Assembly: GCA_030248225.1 (NCBI GenBank)
Contig: JASANE010029311.1
Coordinates: 26,563-90,562, forward strand
Length of the DNA stretch: 64,000 nt
Source of the DNA: Trileptium ribeirensis
Lineage: Eukaryota > Nematoda > Enoplea > Enoplida > Thoracostomopsidae
Reading direction: 5' to 3'
The translations under genes and the position numbers were made by a program. Positions 1 to 11,200 of the stretch are shown here, in pieces (within the stretch, counting starts at the first letter, position 1; every line of letters starts with the position of its first letter). The notes under the pieces were generated by a model. The model was given only the letters and a program-made list of their open reading frames with translations. It was not told the origin of the DNA and searched no databases.

Positions 1-640
1 CTGTTTCGTTTTATTTAATAGTAAAATGATAAATGCCGATGCCCCTTTTTTGTTTCTCGATTAAGGCTTCGGTTCATGGTGTTTGAGGCATGGCACCCTC
101 GTGGTTCCTCGACATAAAATTCGAAAATTTGTTGTGACGTCCTAGGCGGCTGAAAAGTTTTACTTGGGGGTTTTCGGGCATGTCAAACTCATTGATTGTG
201 TTGATTTTGCTCTATGACCCATGGTACGGGGGTATGGCGCTCTCATAGTTCATCGACCAAAAATTTCTAATTTTACTGTTACGTTCTGGGAGGCCGATAA
301 CTTGCTCTTCGGGATTTTGGATCATCGGAAACTTATTCCCGGTGTTAGTTTTGTTTTAACTTGTGCGGTATTGTATGTTATCCACATATAGCATATCGAC
401 GTATGCTGTCGAGAGCTGATTGGCATAAGGCGTAGGTGTACCTATGCTTCACTAGGTTCTGCAGTCTCGATAGAGTTGCTAATTATACTTTGTCCGTAGT
501 TACCCATAGACGTCTTTTATTGACACCACTCCCTGTAACAGCGCCACCTACAACTGTTTCGTTTTCGATTATCTCTTCGTCTTTATCATCTTCAAATGGA
601 TTCGGCAAATCTATGACGTTGGCGTGGTGTTGATCGAGAT
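1..640 (+). repeat. Dispersed repeat family R1, copy 1 (incomplete)
   Basis: Matches the segments at about 28975-30000 and 49980-50535: shared marks are TAGTAAAATGATAAAT, CCTCGTGGTTCCTCGAC, GCATATCGACGTATGCT and CTATGCTTCACTA. The copy is cut by the window start. No coding potential; the family is unclassified. Confidence 0.8.
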
Positions 641-1651
641 GGTCGGACACTTTTTGATAAAAAATAAACAGCTTAACAAAAAATCATGAATAAGATATAA
701 ACAATTATTACTAATGGTTATAATAAAGCCAACAACAGTAAGAATATAGAACAAATATGTCATTGATTCTTCGCCACCGCCGATTCTGTAAAATTGGTGT
801 AAAAATTAAAGCGTTGCGTTACATTGCTGATCAGATGTACAATGAATAAAAAAAATTAAATTTCAGATCGCACTATCTACAACCACCACTCACGAAAGTG
901 TATGTATCACATGAAATCTACAGTGACGTTCAGGAATAAGTGTAAAGTAATCGACCGATTTCGATTAAAGAATTTTTGATCGATTCTGATTAAAAGACTG
1001 TAGCTTACTTTCATTAAACGAAATTTCTGTGGATTTCGACTTTGGCACAATTAAAATAATATATTTCGAATTGCTAATTTCAAATGTTACAAAATTTTAA
1101 TTAAACCAAAAAATATGTATGAACGAACCGGATACGAACGTCATGTCCGTCATCTGAAAATAAGAAAAAATTACAACACATAGTAACGAATTAGAGTGCC
1201 ACGCAGTTTAACGCTACGTCTTACTCCAGGAAGCATGTTCGAACCAAAATTTTAAGAAACACCCAACTGGATTCTCCAAATTTGTGAGCCGACATTTTCA
1301 AGTACCTCCTGGCAAAATCCAAATGCCCCTGGTGCGTGCCCTATGGCTAAATTTTGGGGTCCTCCCGATTCATCGCCTCTTCGCAAATTTTTTCCACTCG
1401 TTAAAAACATCCCCAAAGTACAAAATGTTCGCTCAAAATTTGTACTAGAATTCTGTTGTGAAGCCCAAATTTTCGAAAATTTTTGCAAAATTTGCTTCAA
1501 AATAGCTTTTTCTCTTCATCAAAAGCGTTTTGACAGTGTTTTTAAAACGATTTTTAACCTTTTTCTTTTGGCAAAATCGGGCACCCCCGGTTCAAGCCTC
1601 CCTGGCAAAATTTTCAGCAAGTGGACAGCCCAGCCCAACATTCCAATAAAC
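641..1651. other. Intergenic stretch, no gene seen
   Basis: AT-rich. At 940-1080 it holds a TCGATTTCGATT-rich patch that recurs at 26785-26870 and 55530-55690 (with GGCGCA/GGCACA after it). Short open frames at 1252-1720 overlap on both strands and show no family features. A missing DBHS start exon could lie here but none could be identified. Confidence 0.5.
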
Positions 1652-3447
1652 CAGGGAGTAACCGGAACCGTCCATTTAAACCGGATCCGTAACCTGGTCT
1701 TCGAAACTTATATTATATAGTATATAAAACAGATGAAGGACGAAAATGAAGACAATGCGGATCAAAATGTATTAAAACAAATTTTACATAAATTTTAGGG
1801 ATGTACCTTGGCTTAACCCCGGGCCGGGGCAACGTCGAAGCCCCAGAGTGAAATTTAGGTGCCAGGACTACTGTTTCAGAAAAAACATTTTTGGTACCAA
1901 ATTAGTAGAACAGATAAACAATCTGGAGCTTTAGCTGAAAATATAACGCTACTAACTAGGGCAGTGCAAATTCCACAGCACCTTCCTGAAACTGGAACTT
2001 TAGCTTACAACGTACGGTTTATTAAAATAATAAACTAAAATGTTGAAACGATTTGTGTTGACTATTTGATATTTCAACAAGATTATTACTTATACGGACA
2101 AACTTCGGATATTTTTAAGAATAGTAATTAAACAATGATTTGGTTTGTGGTACCTATATTCGCATATATGCCGACGGGCGACGATGCATACATGCCAGTG
2201 GGGTAGAACCCCCACGCGAGGGGGTAACCCCCGGTAGCCGGCGAAATTTTTCTAGGGGGAGGTCGGTACGGTAATGAGGACCTTTTTTAGTCGCCGGCGG
2301 CAAATTTTCGCCTATGAGTTCACCTCACTTTGCGTATGTGGGGGGTCAAGGTTCCCAGGGGGCATTTTACTGCCTCCCACCCACCTGTCGGGATGTATGA
2401 ATGTATATGTGGTATATATGTTTTATATGCGCCGGAAAACCGAACACATAGTACTTTTCGGTCAGCCCCGGCCCCGGTAGGCTAAACCCTGTCCCGTTAC
2501 AACACTATTAAATTTAATGTTTTGCGATTAGATTATTGCCTCTCTGGGACTTTGAAGAGGTTGAGGAAGCTAAAATATTTATTTAATGATCAAGATGACG
2601 GTTTTTGGACTCCCAGCGGAGAAATACCTTCCGCTGAAAAAGATTACTTAAAATGCGTCCAACCGAATGTTCTTTTAACACATGGAGCGTAGACTAGACA
2701 ATTTCGTTCCACTGAGCTCCTTTACTAGAATAAGTTGGTTACATGTTATTCCGTAGGAAACTTGCAATTATGGGTTTATATGCTTCTAAAAGACTATAAA
2801 AAGGTTACTATAATTTTCTTATCGATGATGAGAGACATTGATCAGGCTAGCGTTGAGCAACCTTTGACCCTCAGTTGGATGATGATTTTCTTATCAGAAT
2901 GATGTACATAAGACAAACTGTAATGCTGCTCGCACAGTTTCTGTACATGCAGTTTGTTCCCAAGAACACAGTTTCTGGCTGCTTTGCAAATATGTTGCTT
3001 TATTCCACTATAGACTGGTTACAAAGTTTACAAGGGCACCATGTAGTGCCTGATTCAGTTTATATTAGCCAAGCTTACAGCTAAGTGCGTCAATAATTCA
3101 TGCTCTGTTATGTATATATATCAAGTTGAACCGATTCAATTATAACATATACCGCAGATTTTTGAATGGGTACGCTGATACAAGCATCGACTTAGCACAG
3201 TTTTTGAGATTTTCTAATGAAATTGTTTCCTACTTAGGTTTACAGGGCAATTTGTTGGGTTAGTCTCTTCTGTGGTTTGGTTGTGTTGGAACTTAATTAT
3301 TGCGTATATATATCGCATATATATTATTGGACCACAAAAACATGGACAATTTTAAAACGGAATTCCGGTTCTGGTATGTTTTTGCTTTTTGCCGGAGCAG
3401 CAACCAGAAAACGATTTTCACGGAACTGGAATTCCTATTACTCCCTG
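1652..3447 (-). mobile_element. Non-autonomous hAT-type element, copy D (with nested insertion)
   Basis: Starts CAGGGAGTAACCGGAACCG and ends ATTACTCCCTG, the family's terminal inverted repeats, and follows the same internal order as the other copies read in reverse. It is diverged, its flanks (CAATAAAC and GTACGCAG) do not match, and it contains a second transposon at 1796-2507. No transposase coding. Confidence 0.8.
1796..2507. mobile_element. Nested hAT-like element inside copy D
   Basis: Interrupts hAT copy D where the other copies are continuous. Ends TAGGGATGTA and (reverse complement) TAGTGTTGTA match at 8 of 10 bases, and the flanks ATAAATTT (1788-1795) and TTAAATTT (2508-2515) match at 7 of 8, as expected for a hAT 8-bp target duplication. 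Interior is GC-rich next to both ends (CCGGGCCGGGG and CCCCGGCCCCGG). No transposase. Confidence 0.6.
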
Positions 3448-3534
3448 GTACGCAGCTATAAGCCACCGAATATCAGCCATGTTGCTTGAGTAATTCAGAA
3501 TATATACCCGATTGTCGTGCTCGCAATATACAAG

Positions 3535-4330
3535 TACATAGCGGATGAATTTCTCTACAAAATGAGACATAAACCATTTTCGTTTTTTTTGGGATCCCAC
3601 GAGTCCATGGAAATGGTTTTGACCCAACCATGCAGCATAAATAATCCAGCTTAAAATTGCAGCACATGATTTGCAGTTACATAGAGGATAAATTGCTGGA
3701 CATAATGAGACCAAAAACACGAGCGGTTCCAAAGAAGTTACCATTTTCATATATTTTGGGTACAACGGGTCCATTGGAAAAAGTTTTATGAACCAATCGT
3801 GCAGCAACAATAGCAGGACACCAATGCAGCTACTTACATAAATGATGAATCGCTCTACAAAATAATACTAAAAATATCTGTATAGCTCGAGTGGTTGTCT
3901 AAATATTACTATTTTCGTGTATTTTGGGTCTCATTTGCCCATTTTATAACTCGTCTAGAACCAAACCATGCATCTTAGAAAAACTGCGAAGAAAGGTATT
4001 ATATACAGCCTTATACAGACTTATTAGCTCTACAAAATGATCCCAGTCTGATTCAGATATATATGTAGACTTTAGACATACATTAATAAACTTAGTTTTA
4101 CACTCCATCGAACACCTTTCGCCCGCTTTTTCAAAAGGAAGATGGTGGAATCGGGTTTCACGCCTAACTTCAGGGTACAAGAGAATTCATGTAAAATGAT
4201 CTATCACATGAATCAATTCGCCCAACCAAAGTTGAGTTATGCGTGTCACTCTGAAAGCTAGTAATGGACATTGGCAACTGTTACCACTGTCAGGGCTGGT
4301 AGCGATTCTTCGCTTCGCTCGTTTCACTCA
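3535..4330 (+). repeat. Repeat family R2: degenerate tandem units plus conserved tail
   Basis: Four diverged units of about 160-190 bp share GATGAAT--GCTCTACAAAATGA, ATTTTGGGTCTCAT and AACCATGCAGC-like blocks, followed by a tail with GTTATGCGTGTCACTC and CTTCGCTC. The same arrangement occurs at 42185-42960, and tails alone at 10385-10640 and 46140-46440. Open frames here on the - strand are fortuitous. Confidence 0.7.
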
Positions 4331-4900
4331 CTACACTCAGAATTCAATTATAATTCTATATGAGAATTGCTGAAAATATATAGAAAAAAGAGCGCCATGA
4401 AGTATCACACAGCACAATCAATACAGTAGTGCGCGATTAAACCTAACCTACATCGAGCGTCCCAGTTTGTATCAGCCGATAGCAAATCGCAAACCCTTGT
4501 TAGGGACCAAACGCAGAAATTTCATCGGTTTTTCGGCAAGAGAAAATTGGTAAAACCCGAAACAAGTACCAAAAATTACACCTTGTTTTGGAACAGAATT
4601 TTTATGATTGAGAATTTGCAGGAAAACGGTTGTTTAACGCCTATAAGATTTATAAAATTTTCATTTGTATTTGTCTCTGTTCGCGAACAAATTTATTATA
4701 TTGCTGATGTCACAAATTAATCGTTCGCGAACAAGGCTGACCTAATCCAAATTCGTTAAGTTTTCGTTCGCAAGAACTTGGGTGATTTTCGATGAATTTT
4801 TGCGAGCACAAATTGGCCGGTTTTCTATCACTGAGCTGTGTTGTGAACAATTTTGTGACGAATGACGGTTCAACAAAAACGTTCGGTAATAGTTTTTAAC
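4331..4900. other. Intergenic stretch, nothing recognised
   Basis: Contains a short inverted pair around GTTCGCGAACAA (4678-4735) but no coding or RNA feature that could be supported. Confidence 0.4.
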
Positions 4901-6017
4901 CAGGGAGTAACAATTCCGGTTCCAGCGAAAACCATGTTCTGGTTGTGGTTCCAGAAAAGGCAAAACCACAATTCCGGCTCAAAAATTTTGCTTGAAATTT
5001 TGCGCATTTTTGATTCATCTATGGCGCAGACATATGTAATATATACATAATGATCAAGTTCCAATACAACCAAAAAAAGAAAAGATTTTCAGCACATTGC
5101 CATGTGAAACGTAAGTAGAACACCCTTTTAGTAAGAATTTTTCATCGTCACCCGGCATTTTGTGGACACAACTAAGCCAGGTCGATGGTTGTAGCAGCTA
5201 TTTTACATATTCCGAAGTTTTCGGGGTATCTTCGAATTAAACCGGTCCAACATGATATACATAATAAAGTATGGATTATTGAAATGCTTAGCTGTAAGCT
5301 TGGCTAACAAAAATTGCGTCAAGCACAAGTCAGTGCGATTGTGAGCTTTGTAAATTAATCTACAGTGAAGAAGTAAAGTAACATATCTGCAACGCAGCCA
5401 GAAACTATGTTCTTCGTAATGAGCTATATCTATTGAAACTGTGCGAGCAGTATAATAGTTTCTTTCATTTATAGCATTCTCTTCAGAAAGTAATCATTAT
5501 CATCTAGCCGACGGGCACTGGTTGTCCAACGGTAGCCTAAACAATGTCTCTGATCAATGTTCAAAAAATTATAGTATACCTTCCTTTATTTTCTTTTAGA
5601 ACCATATAAACCAATAATTTCAAGTTGCCTACAGAATAACATGTAACAAACGTATATGTAGTAAAGGGGGCGATTAGAAACATAGCGAAAGTGGTTAGTC
5701 TACGCTCCATACAAGCACAATCAGTTTAAACGCAATTTACGCAAGGTGATATAGTGAACGGCACTTTTTGTCTGGAAGTCCAAAAAACAACATATTGATC
5801 GATACATTATTAGGTTCCTCAGTCTCGTCAAACTTCCAGAGAGGCAATAATGCCGTCGCAATACATTAAGCTTAATGTAAAAGTTATTTTTAATATATTT
5901 TAAATCCACTTTACCTTCGTCCGTTTTACTATATATATATAAGTTTCGAATACCAGGTTCCAGATCCGGTTTAAATGGACGCTTTCTGTTGCTGCTTCCG
6001 GTTCTAGTTGTTTCCTG
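4901..6017 (+). mobile_element. Non-autonomous hAT-type element, copy E
   Basis: Begins CAGGGAGTAACAATTCCGG and ends GTTGTTTCCTG; internal order matches copies A and B. Flanks TTTTTAAC and TTTTAACT agree with an 8-bp target duplication that has lost one T. No transposase. Confidence 0.8.
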
Positions 6018-6407
6018 TTTTAACTTAAATAGCGCAACAGGATGATTGATGGGCGGGGGCTATGTTTACTGTCGCATAACATCTTTTACGACATTGGGCC
6101 TAAAAATCCGGTTTATTCAACCACGGTGCTAAACATATTGTCATATCGAGTTATATCGACATCGATATTTCGTTGCATTTCAGTCAAACTATTTTCTTAC
6201 ACTGTTTTAGGTTTTACATATATACGTCTCTTTTAATTCAACTTAATAAGAATTTGCCTTTAACTGTTGCTGCCGAACGCGGCTCTCGGTTCACAGATTG
6301 TATGAACATTACTCGCATTACAGCATATCGATCTCGTATATCTTATTATTTTAAACAATATATATTTGATCTTCAGTGGCCTTGCTATTGTATTACGATC
6401 TGAACGT
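6018..6407. other. Short intergenic gap between two hAT copies
   Basis: Two overlapping open frames (6042-6403) look random. Nothing else recognised. Confidence 0.4.
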
Positions 6408-7890
6408 CAGGGAATAACCGGAACCCAAATTTACCTGAGCCGTCCATTTAAACCTGATCCAGAACCGGAAAATGGTCTTTGAACCTTATATATATAGTAA
6501 AATAGATGAAACAAGAAATGAAGTACAGTGGATATAAAATGTATTAAAAATAACTTCTACATTAAACTTAATGTATTGCATTGGCATTATTGCTTTTCTG
6601 ATACTTTAAAGAGACTGAGTAAGCCAATAATGTTTATTTATCGATCAATATGTCGGTTTTGGACACCCAGAGCAAAAAAAATACCTTCCACTATACACCC
6701 TTGCGTCTACTGCGTCGTAATGAGTGTGCTTACAACACATGGAGCGTAGAATAAGCACTTTCGGTCTGTCTCCAGTCGCCTCCCTTTACTACACATACGT
6801 TTGTTACATGTTATTCTGTAGGAAATTTGAAAGTATAGGTTTAGATGGTTCTAAGAGAAACTAATAGAATGTAATTTTTTGATCAATGATCAGAGAGACT
6901 ATTTAGGCTAGCGTTGGGCAACCCGTGCTCGTCAGTTCGATGATAGTGGTGGTAACTTTCTAATCTGAATCAGTGGCGGCGGAACCGGGACATTGTCCCA
7001 CCCACTTTTAAGATGTTATTGAAAGTGCCCACCTCCCCACTTTTGCAACATCCCAGTTTGACTATCCCGCTCTTTCTAATGATGCTGTCTTCCCTCCTGA
7101 GTCAGCCCAACTACCACTCACGCAATTTGAATGCCACTGTACACTTCTCGAATTACTTTTTATATGTCATTGCGAACGTTGTATCTATAAAGCAGGCAGT
7201 TACAATATTTTTATACCATTTTTGGTGCTCGCTTCTTTTGATGTTTGTAGAAAGAGTTGGCGCCCCACTTTTCTCAACGTTCCGCCGCCACTAATCTGAA
7301 TGCTATAAATGAGACAAACTGTGATATTGCTCGCACAGTTTTAATACAGCTCGCACAGTTCATTGCCAAGGACACAGTTTCTGGCTGCGCTGCAGATAAC
7401 GTTACATTGCTTCAGTGTAGACTGGTTTACAAATTTTATAAGGGCACTGGCTGGTGCGTGACGCAATTTATGTTAATCAAGCTCACGCTAAGTACTTCTA
7501 CGTAATCCATACTCTGTTACCGAGTTTGACCGGTTTAATTCGAACATACCGCGCAAACTTCTGAATATGTAAAATAGCTGCTATAAGCATCGACCTGACT
7601 TTGTTTTGTTAGCAAACTCCTGCAGGTTAAGATGAAAAATTCCTACTGAATTTATGTGCCCTACTTACGTTTCATACGGCAAATTGCTGAGTTAATCTTT
7701 TCTTTTGCTTGGTTGTATTGGAGCTTGATAATTGTATACATATGTTTGGACCACAGATGCAGCAAAAATGTGGAAAATTTCAAACAAAATTTTTAAACCG
7801 AAATTCCGGTTCCGGTATGGTTTTACCCTTTGCCGGAACCGCAACCGGAACACTATTTTCTGCCTGAACCGGAATTCCGGTTACTCCCTG
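6408..7890 (-). mobile_element. Non-autonomous hAT-type element, copy C
   Basis: Starts CAGGGAATAACCGGAACCC and ends GGTTACTCCCTG. Flanks CTGAACGT (6400-6407) and CTGAACGC (7891-7898) match at 7 of 8. It is about 300 bp longer than copies A and B because of extra sequence near 6960-7280. It ends 81 bp before DBHS exon 1. Confidence 0.88.
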
Positions 7891-7971
7891 CTGAACGCGT
7901 TTTAAAATGTTCAATACGAATTTTGTGCTTTACCTGTAGTTTTAGTGTACATGATTATTTTTTTCCTTCAG

Positions 7972-8258
7972 CGTCCCTAGGGGGTTTGGAATTGGGTCAG
8001 AATAGTTTGTTAGCTGGATATGACGACTATCACGGCGGAACAAACAGCGGATTCGGTCTCGATATAGCGTCCAGTCACAGCGGTAACCAAACGCTGCCCG
8101 AAAATATAAACAAAGGCAAATTTACGGGTCGGTGCAGATTATTTGTTGGCAATCTGTCGCGAGACATGAAGGAGCTTGAATTTAAGAAATTGTTTACGGA
8201 CTTCGGTGAAGTATCAGAAAGCTATGTTTCGGACAAGGGTTTCGGCTTTATAACGATG
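7972..8258 (+). CDS. DBHS exon 1 of visible model: N-terminal lead and first half of RRM1
   Basis: The acceptor is a long pyrimidine tract ending TTCCTTCAG at 7971; the donor is ATG|GTAAGT at 8258/8259. The exon starts after one base of a codon (phase 1) and ends on a codon boundary. It encodes a Gly/Ser-rich lead with LGGLELGQNSLLAGYDDYHG, then GKFTGRCRLFVGNL (RNP2) and DKGFGFITM (RNP1). The open frame runs back past the acceptor into the end of a hAT element (7890), but that part is transposon sequence and the acceptor is strong. There is no in-frame Met before the RRM, so the true start is in an exon further upstream. Confidence 0.92.
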
Positions 8259-11200
8259 GTAAGTCCATGCTTTGAATATAATATTAACCTATGTACTATG
8301 ATGTATATATTTCTGGAAGTATACGATATGTGATATATCAAGTTTGGTTTATTGTGTTTAAGTGTAGTTTAAGTTTGGCATAAGTTGAAGTTTGATGTGG
8401 TTATGTTATGGTCCAAACATACATTGTTTTGAGTGAAATGCAGTGATCAGTTTTGTTTTAACAGTTGACAAAATAACAAATTTAAAAGCTTATATATTTG
8501 TAATTGAAAGTGATATTGTTGGGGCGATTTGTTCGTCTTAAAGCTGTAAGACTTCATAGTAATCGTATTTTAGCAAAACCTGCGGTGTGTTTTCAAGTTC
8601 AACTTATATAACCGGGTTTAGGCAATGCGGTCTATAGCTCACTGAGGTATACTTAAGTCGGGACATTGAAACAGCAACGTGGCAGCAACAATTTGTGGTA
8701 TTTTAGTATTTCTAGTTCGAGCTTGTCTACATTTATAATGCATTTCCAATTGCTGCAAACAGCGTGCTGGCTTTTACAAATAAGGGAGGGCCCCTAGGTA
8801 TATCGACCTTTTCCCAGTTCATGCCCCAGGCAAATTTTGGCTTCACCCAACTCATGTATTCCAAGTCCACTTGGTACTTTTCTACACTGCAATAAATTAC
8901 CAAATTTTTCTTTGATAAGATAAAAATATACATTAATATTGTCCATATTTTAGCCTAAATTCACCCAATGTTTTGCTGCAGGTTTTTTAGTTCGATATGG
9001 ATAAACTGGCCTAGTTGTTGCTTCACAGAGAAAAGTTGATCTATGTTTTAGTTTTGCAAAGAAATATCGGGGGGTGTGGGGCTGAACTCTGGGGAAGCCA
9101 AAACTACCTGTGTGAAGTCGAAATGGGTAGGGTCTCCACTCCCCCTCCGTGGAAAATCCAGCACAGATTCACTGCTGGATATAGGCCCCATGTATTTTCC
9201 GTTCCCACATTTCCGAACTGCTGGATCCTCAGGTATAATTTTGATAATTTGGAGAAGCCTGCAGTATGTAGCGAAGGTAAGCACCGTTTATGCAATGCAG
9301 CCAGGATTCATTTGCTTTAATTTGTTTAAGCTGATATACATAGCTTGGTATGGTTTGCGTAAACATTCTCGAATTTTCGAGCTTGCACATAGCACCACAA
9401 CATAATTAATGATTTGCAGCATTTGACAGCACTGTGCTCTTGTCTAACAACATAAGTTAGTTCAAGCACCGCCTTGTGCTTTTGTCAATTTGTTATTTCT
9501 GACGTAATGTTTATACATTACATTCAAGAACTACGATTCAAATTGTTGTATTCCCAGAGTCGTAGATCCACGTTGAGTTGTAGAAAACAGACGTTTATTG
9601 AAAGCCAACAGAAGTAAGTGAACAAAATGTAGTAAACAAGACAGTAAAAGTAACGTTGAATCGAGACAATAAGAAACAGTAAATTGAACAGTAATGAAAC
9701 AGTACTTCAGCAGTAACTAAACAGTAACTCAAGTTGTGGTAAGCAACCGTCTTTAAATATAATCAAAGAATCTTCTAGAATAATCATGTCATCAGTCTTC
9801 GGAATCCGTAGAACATTCTAGAAGGATCGAAATGCCGTCACTTTACGTGTGAGGATGTCCTCGTACATCATAGGAGCTTTCAGAACAGGATCGAATGTAA
9901 TTCCAAAATGTTCTGGCGAAGCAAATCCTTAACACAAATATTGGTTGTTCACTGTAGTATTACGTTCCAATTTTAGAAATCCCCTACGTTATGTTCATAA
10001 AAATGCAATCCATACTACCATGTTTGTCCCTCCACTCACACGAAGCCCCTTATGATGTAGTAAATCTATCATTTACTAACATTAATTCATTGTTTTCAGT
10101 ATATTAAATGTTTTTCAAGCATTAAAGTCTTTCTAGTGCTAAAAGCCTGAAAATACATGTACGCCAGTAAAAGCGCATGAAAATATGGAAATACATGTTC
10201 ATTCTCGGAGAAAGTTTCGAAGTAGAGCCTGAAAATACATGTACGCCAGTAAAAGCACATGAAAATATGGAAATATTTAGCCTTTTAAGCAAAATTTATC
10301 CCACCTCCACTTCGAAACTTTCTCCGAGAATGAACATGCCCCCAAAGTTCCCTCTATCATTTTTCGGAAGGCAATTAGGTCAGATATAAAGTGGCACCAT
10401 GAGTTATATTTAATCTCTGCCTGTAGTGAGCGAGACTAACATAGCACAGAATTCTGACTGGCCAGAGTGATAAATTTCGACTGTGCCAGTTTCTAGGTTT
10501 TGTTGGTGTAATTCTCATAACTCATTTTCGGCCTTTTGCATTGACTTTCGCGGTAGCTCATTCGCTAGATTAAAATCTTTATTTGTGACCTTTCGTGAGG
10601 AGTGAAAACAGATTCCAATTTTGTCCGGCCGCATACGTAGGCCAAATGGGTTCGGGTCCAGCAGAACATGCTATGGATTGTATCTCGACATATGGTGCGA
10701 CATAATATAATAAAGTACTAATACATTAAATTAATAAATTCATCATGGAGCTGCAAGCTGATTGAGATGCTGAGTGCCACCGTAGCAGTCGGGTTAATAT
10801 CGTACTTGATATTAGATTACACAAATACGGTCTGTGATTAATACCTGTTCATATGTTGTATATGCTCTATATCATGTTTATTTAATTTTGGTTTTGTTTA
10901 CATGTCAGACAGAGTGTCTTTAGGATACCCATTATAACGCTGAAAAGGCTAAAGAAGCGCTTGATGGCAAAGACATAGGTGGTTCTGGTCGGTCACTCCA
11001 GGTTAGATTCGCAACGCATAAAGCCGCACTCCGACTTAAAGAAATTCCAGCTGTTGTGTCCAACGAACTGCTTCACCAGGTGAGCTCCCATTATCTTTGA
11101 GTATTTTCGCAACAATAGCATATTTGTATTTACCGTTCTTTCGAGAGTTATGATGTTATTTATTAACTTTGTGGCATATAATCAGTTGTACCGTTATTAT

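Larger units (their letters stand above)
9544..9934 (-). mobile_element. Solo LTR with heat-shock elements
   Basis: 391 bp bounded on the + strand by TGTTG and TTAACA, flanked by identical 5-bp CAAAT target duplications (9539-9543 and 9935-9939). Read on the - strand it has LTR order: two perfect heat-shock elements (9823-9811, 9780-9768), TATATTTAAA (9761-9752), then AATAAA (9599-9594) and a terminal ACAACA. A (A)CAGTAA motif recurs about seven times in the presumed R/U5 part (9640-9730). No internal region is present, so it most likely formed by LTR-LTR recombination. Confidence 0.8.

Noticed and set aside
436..633. 65-residue open frame considered as the DBHS start exon
   Set aside because: Lies in dispersed repeat R1, is Ser/Thr-rich without a suitable phase-1 donor, and similar sequence occurs elsewhere.
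1252..1720. Overlapping open frames on both strands (82 and 125 residues)
   Set aside because: Antiparallel overlap, no domain, and the end runs into hAT copy D.
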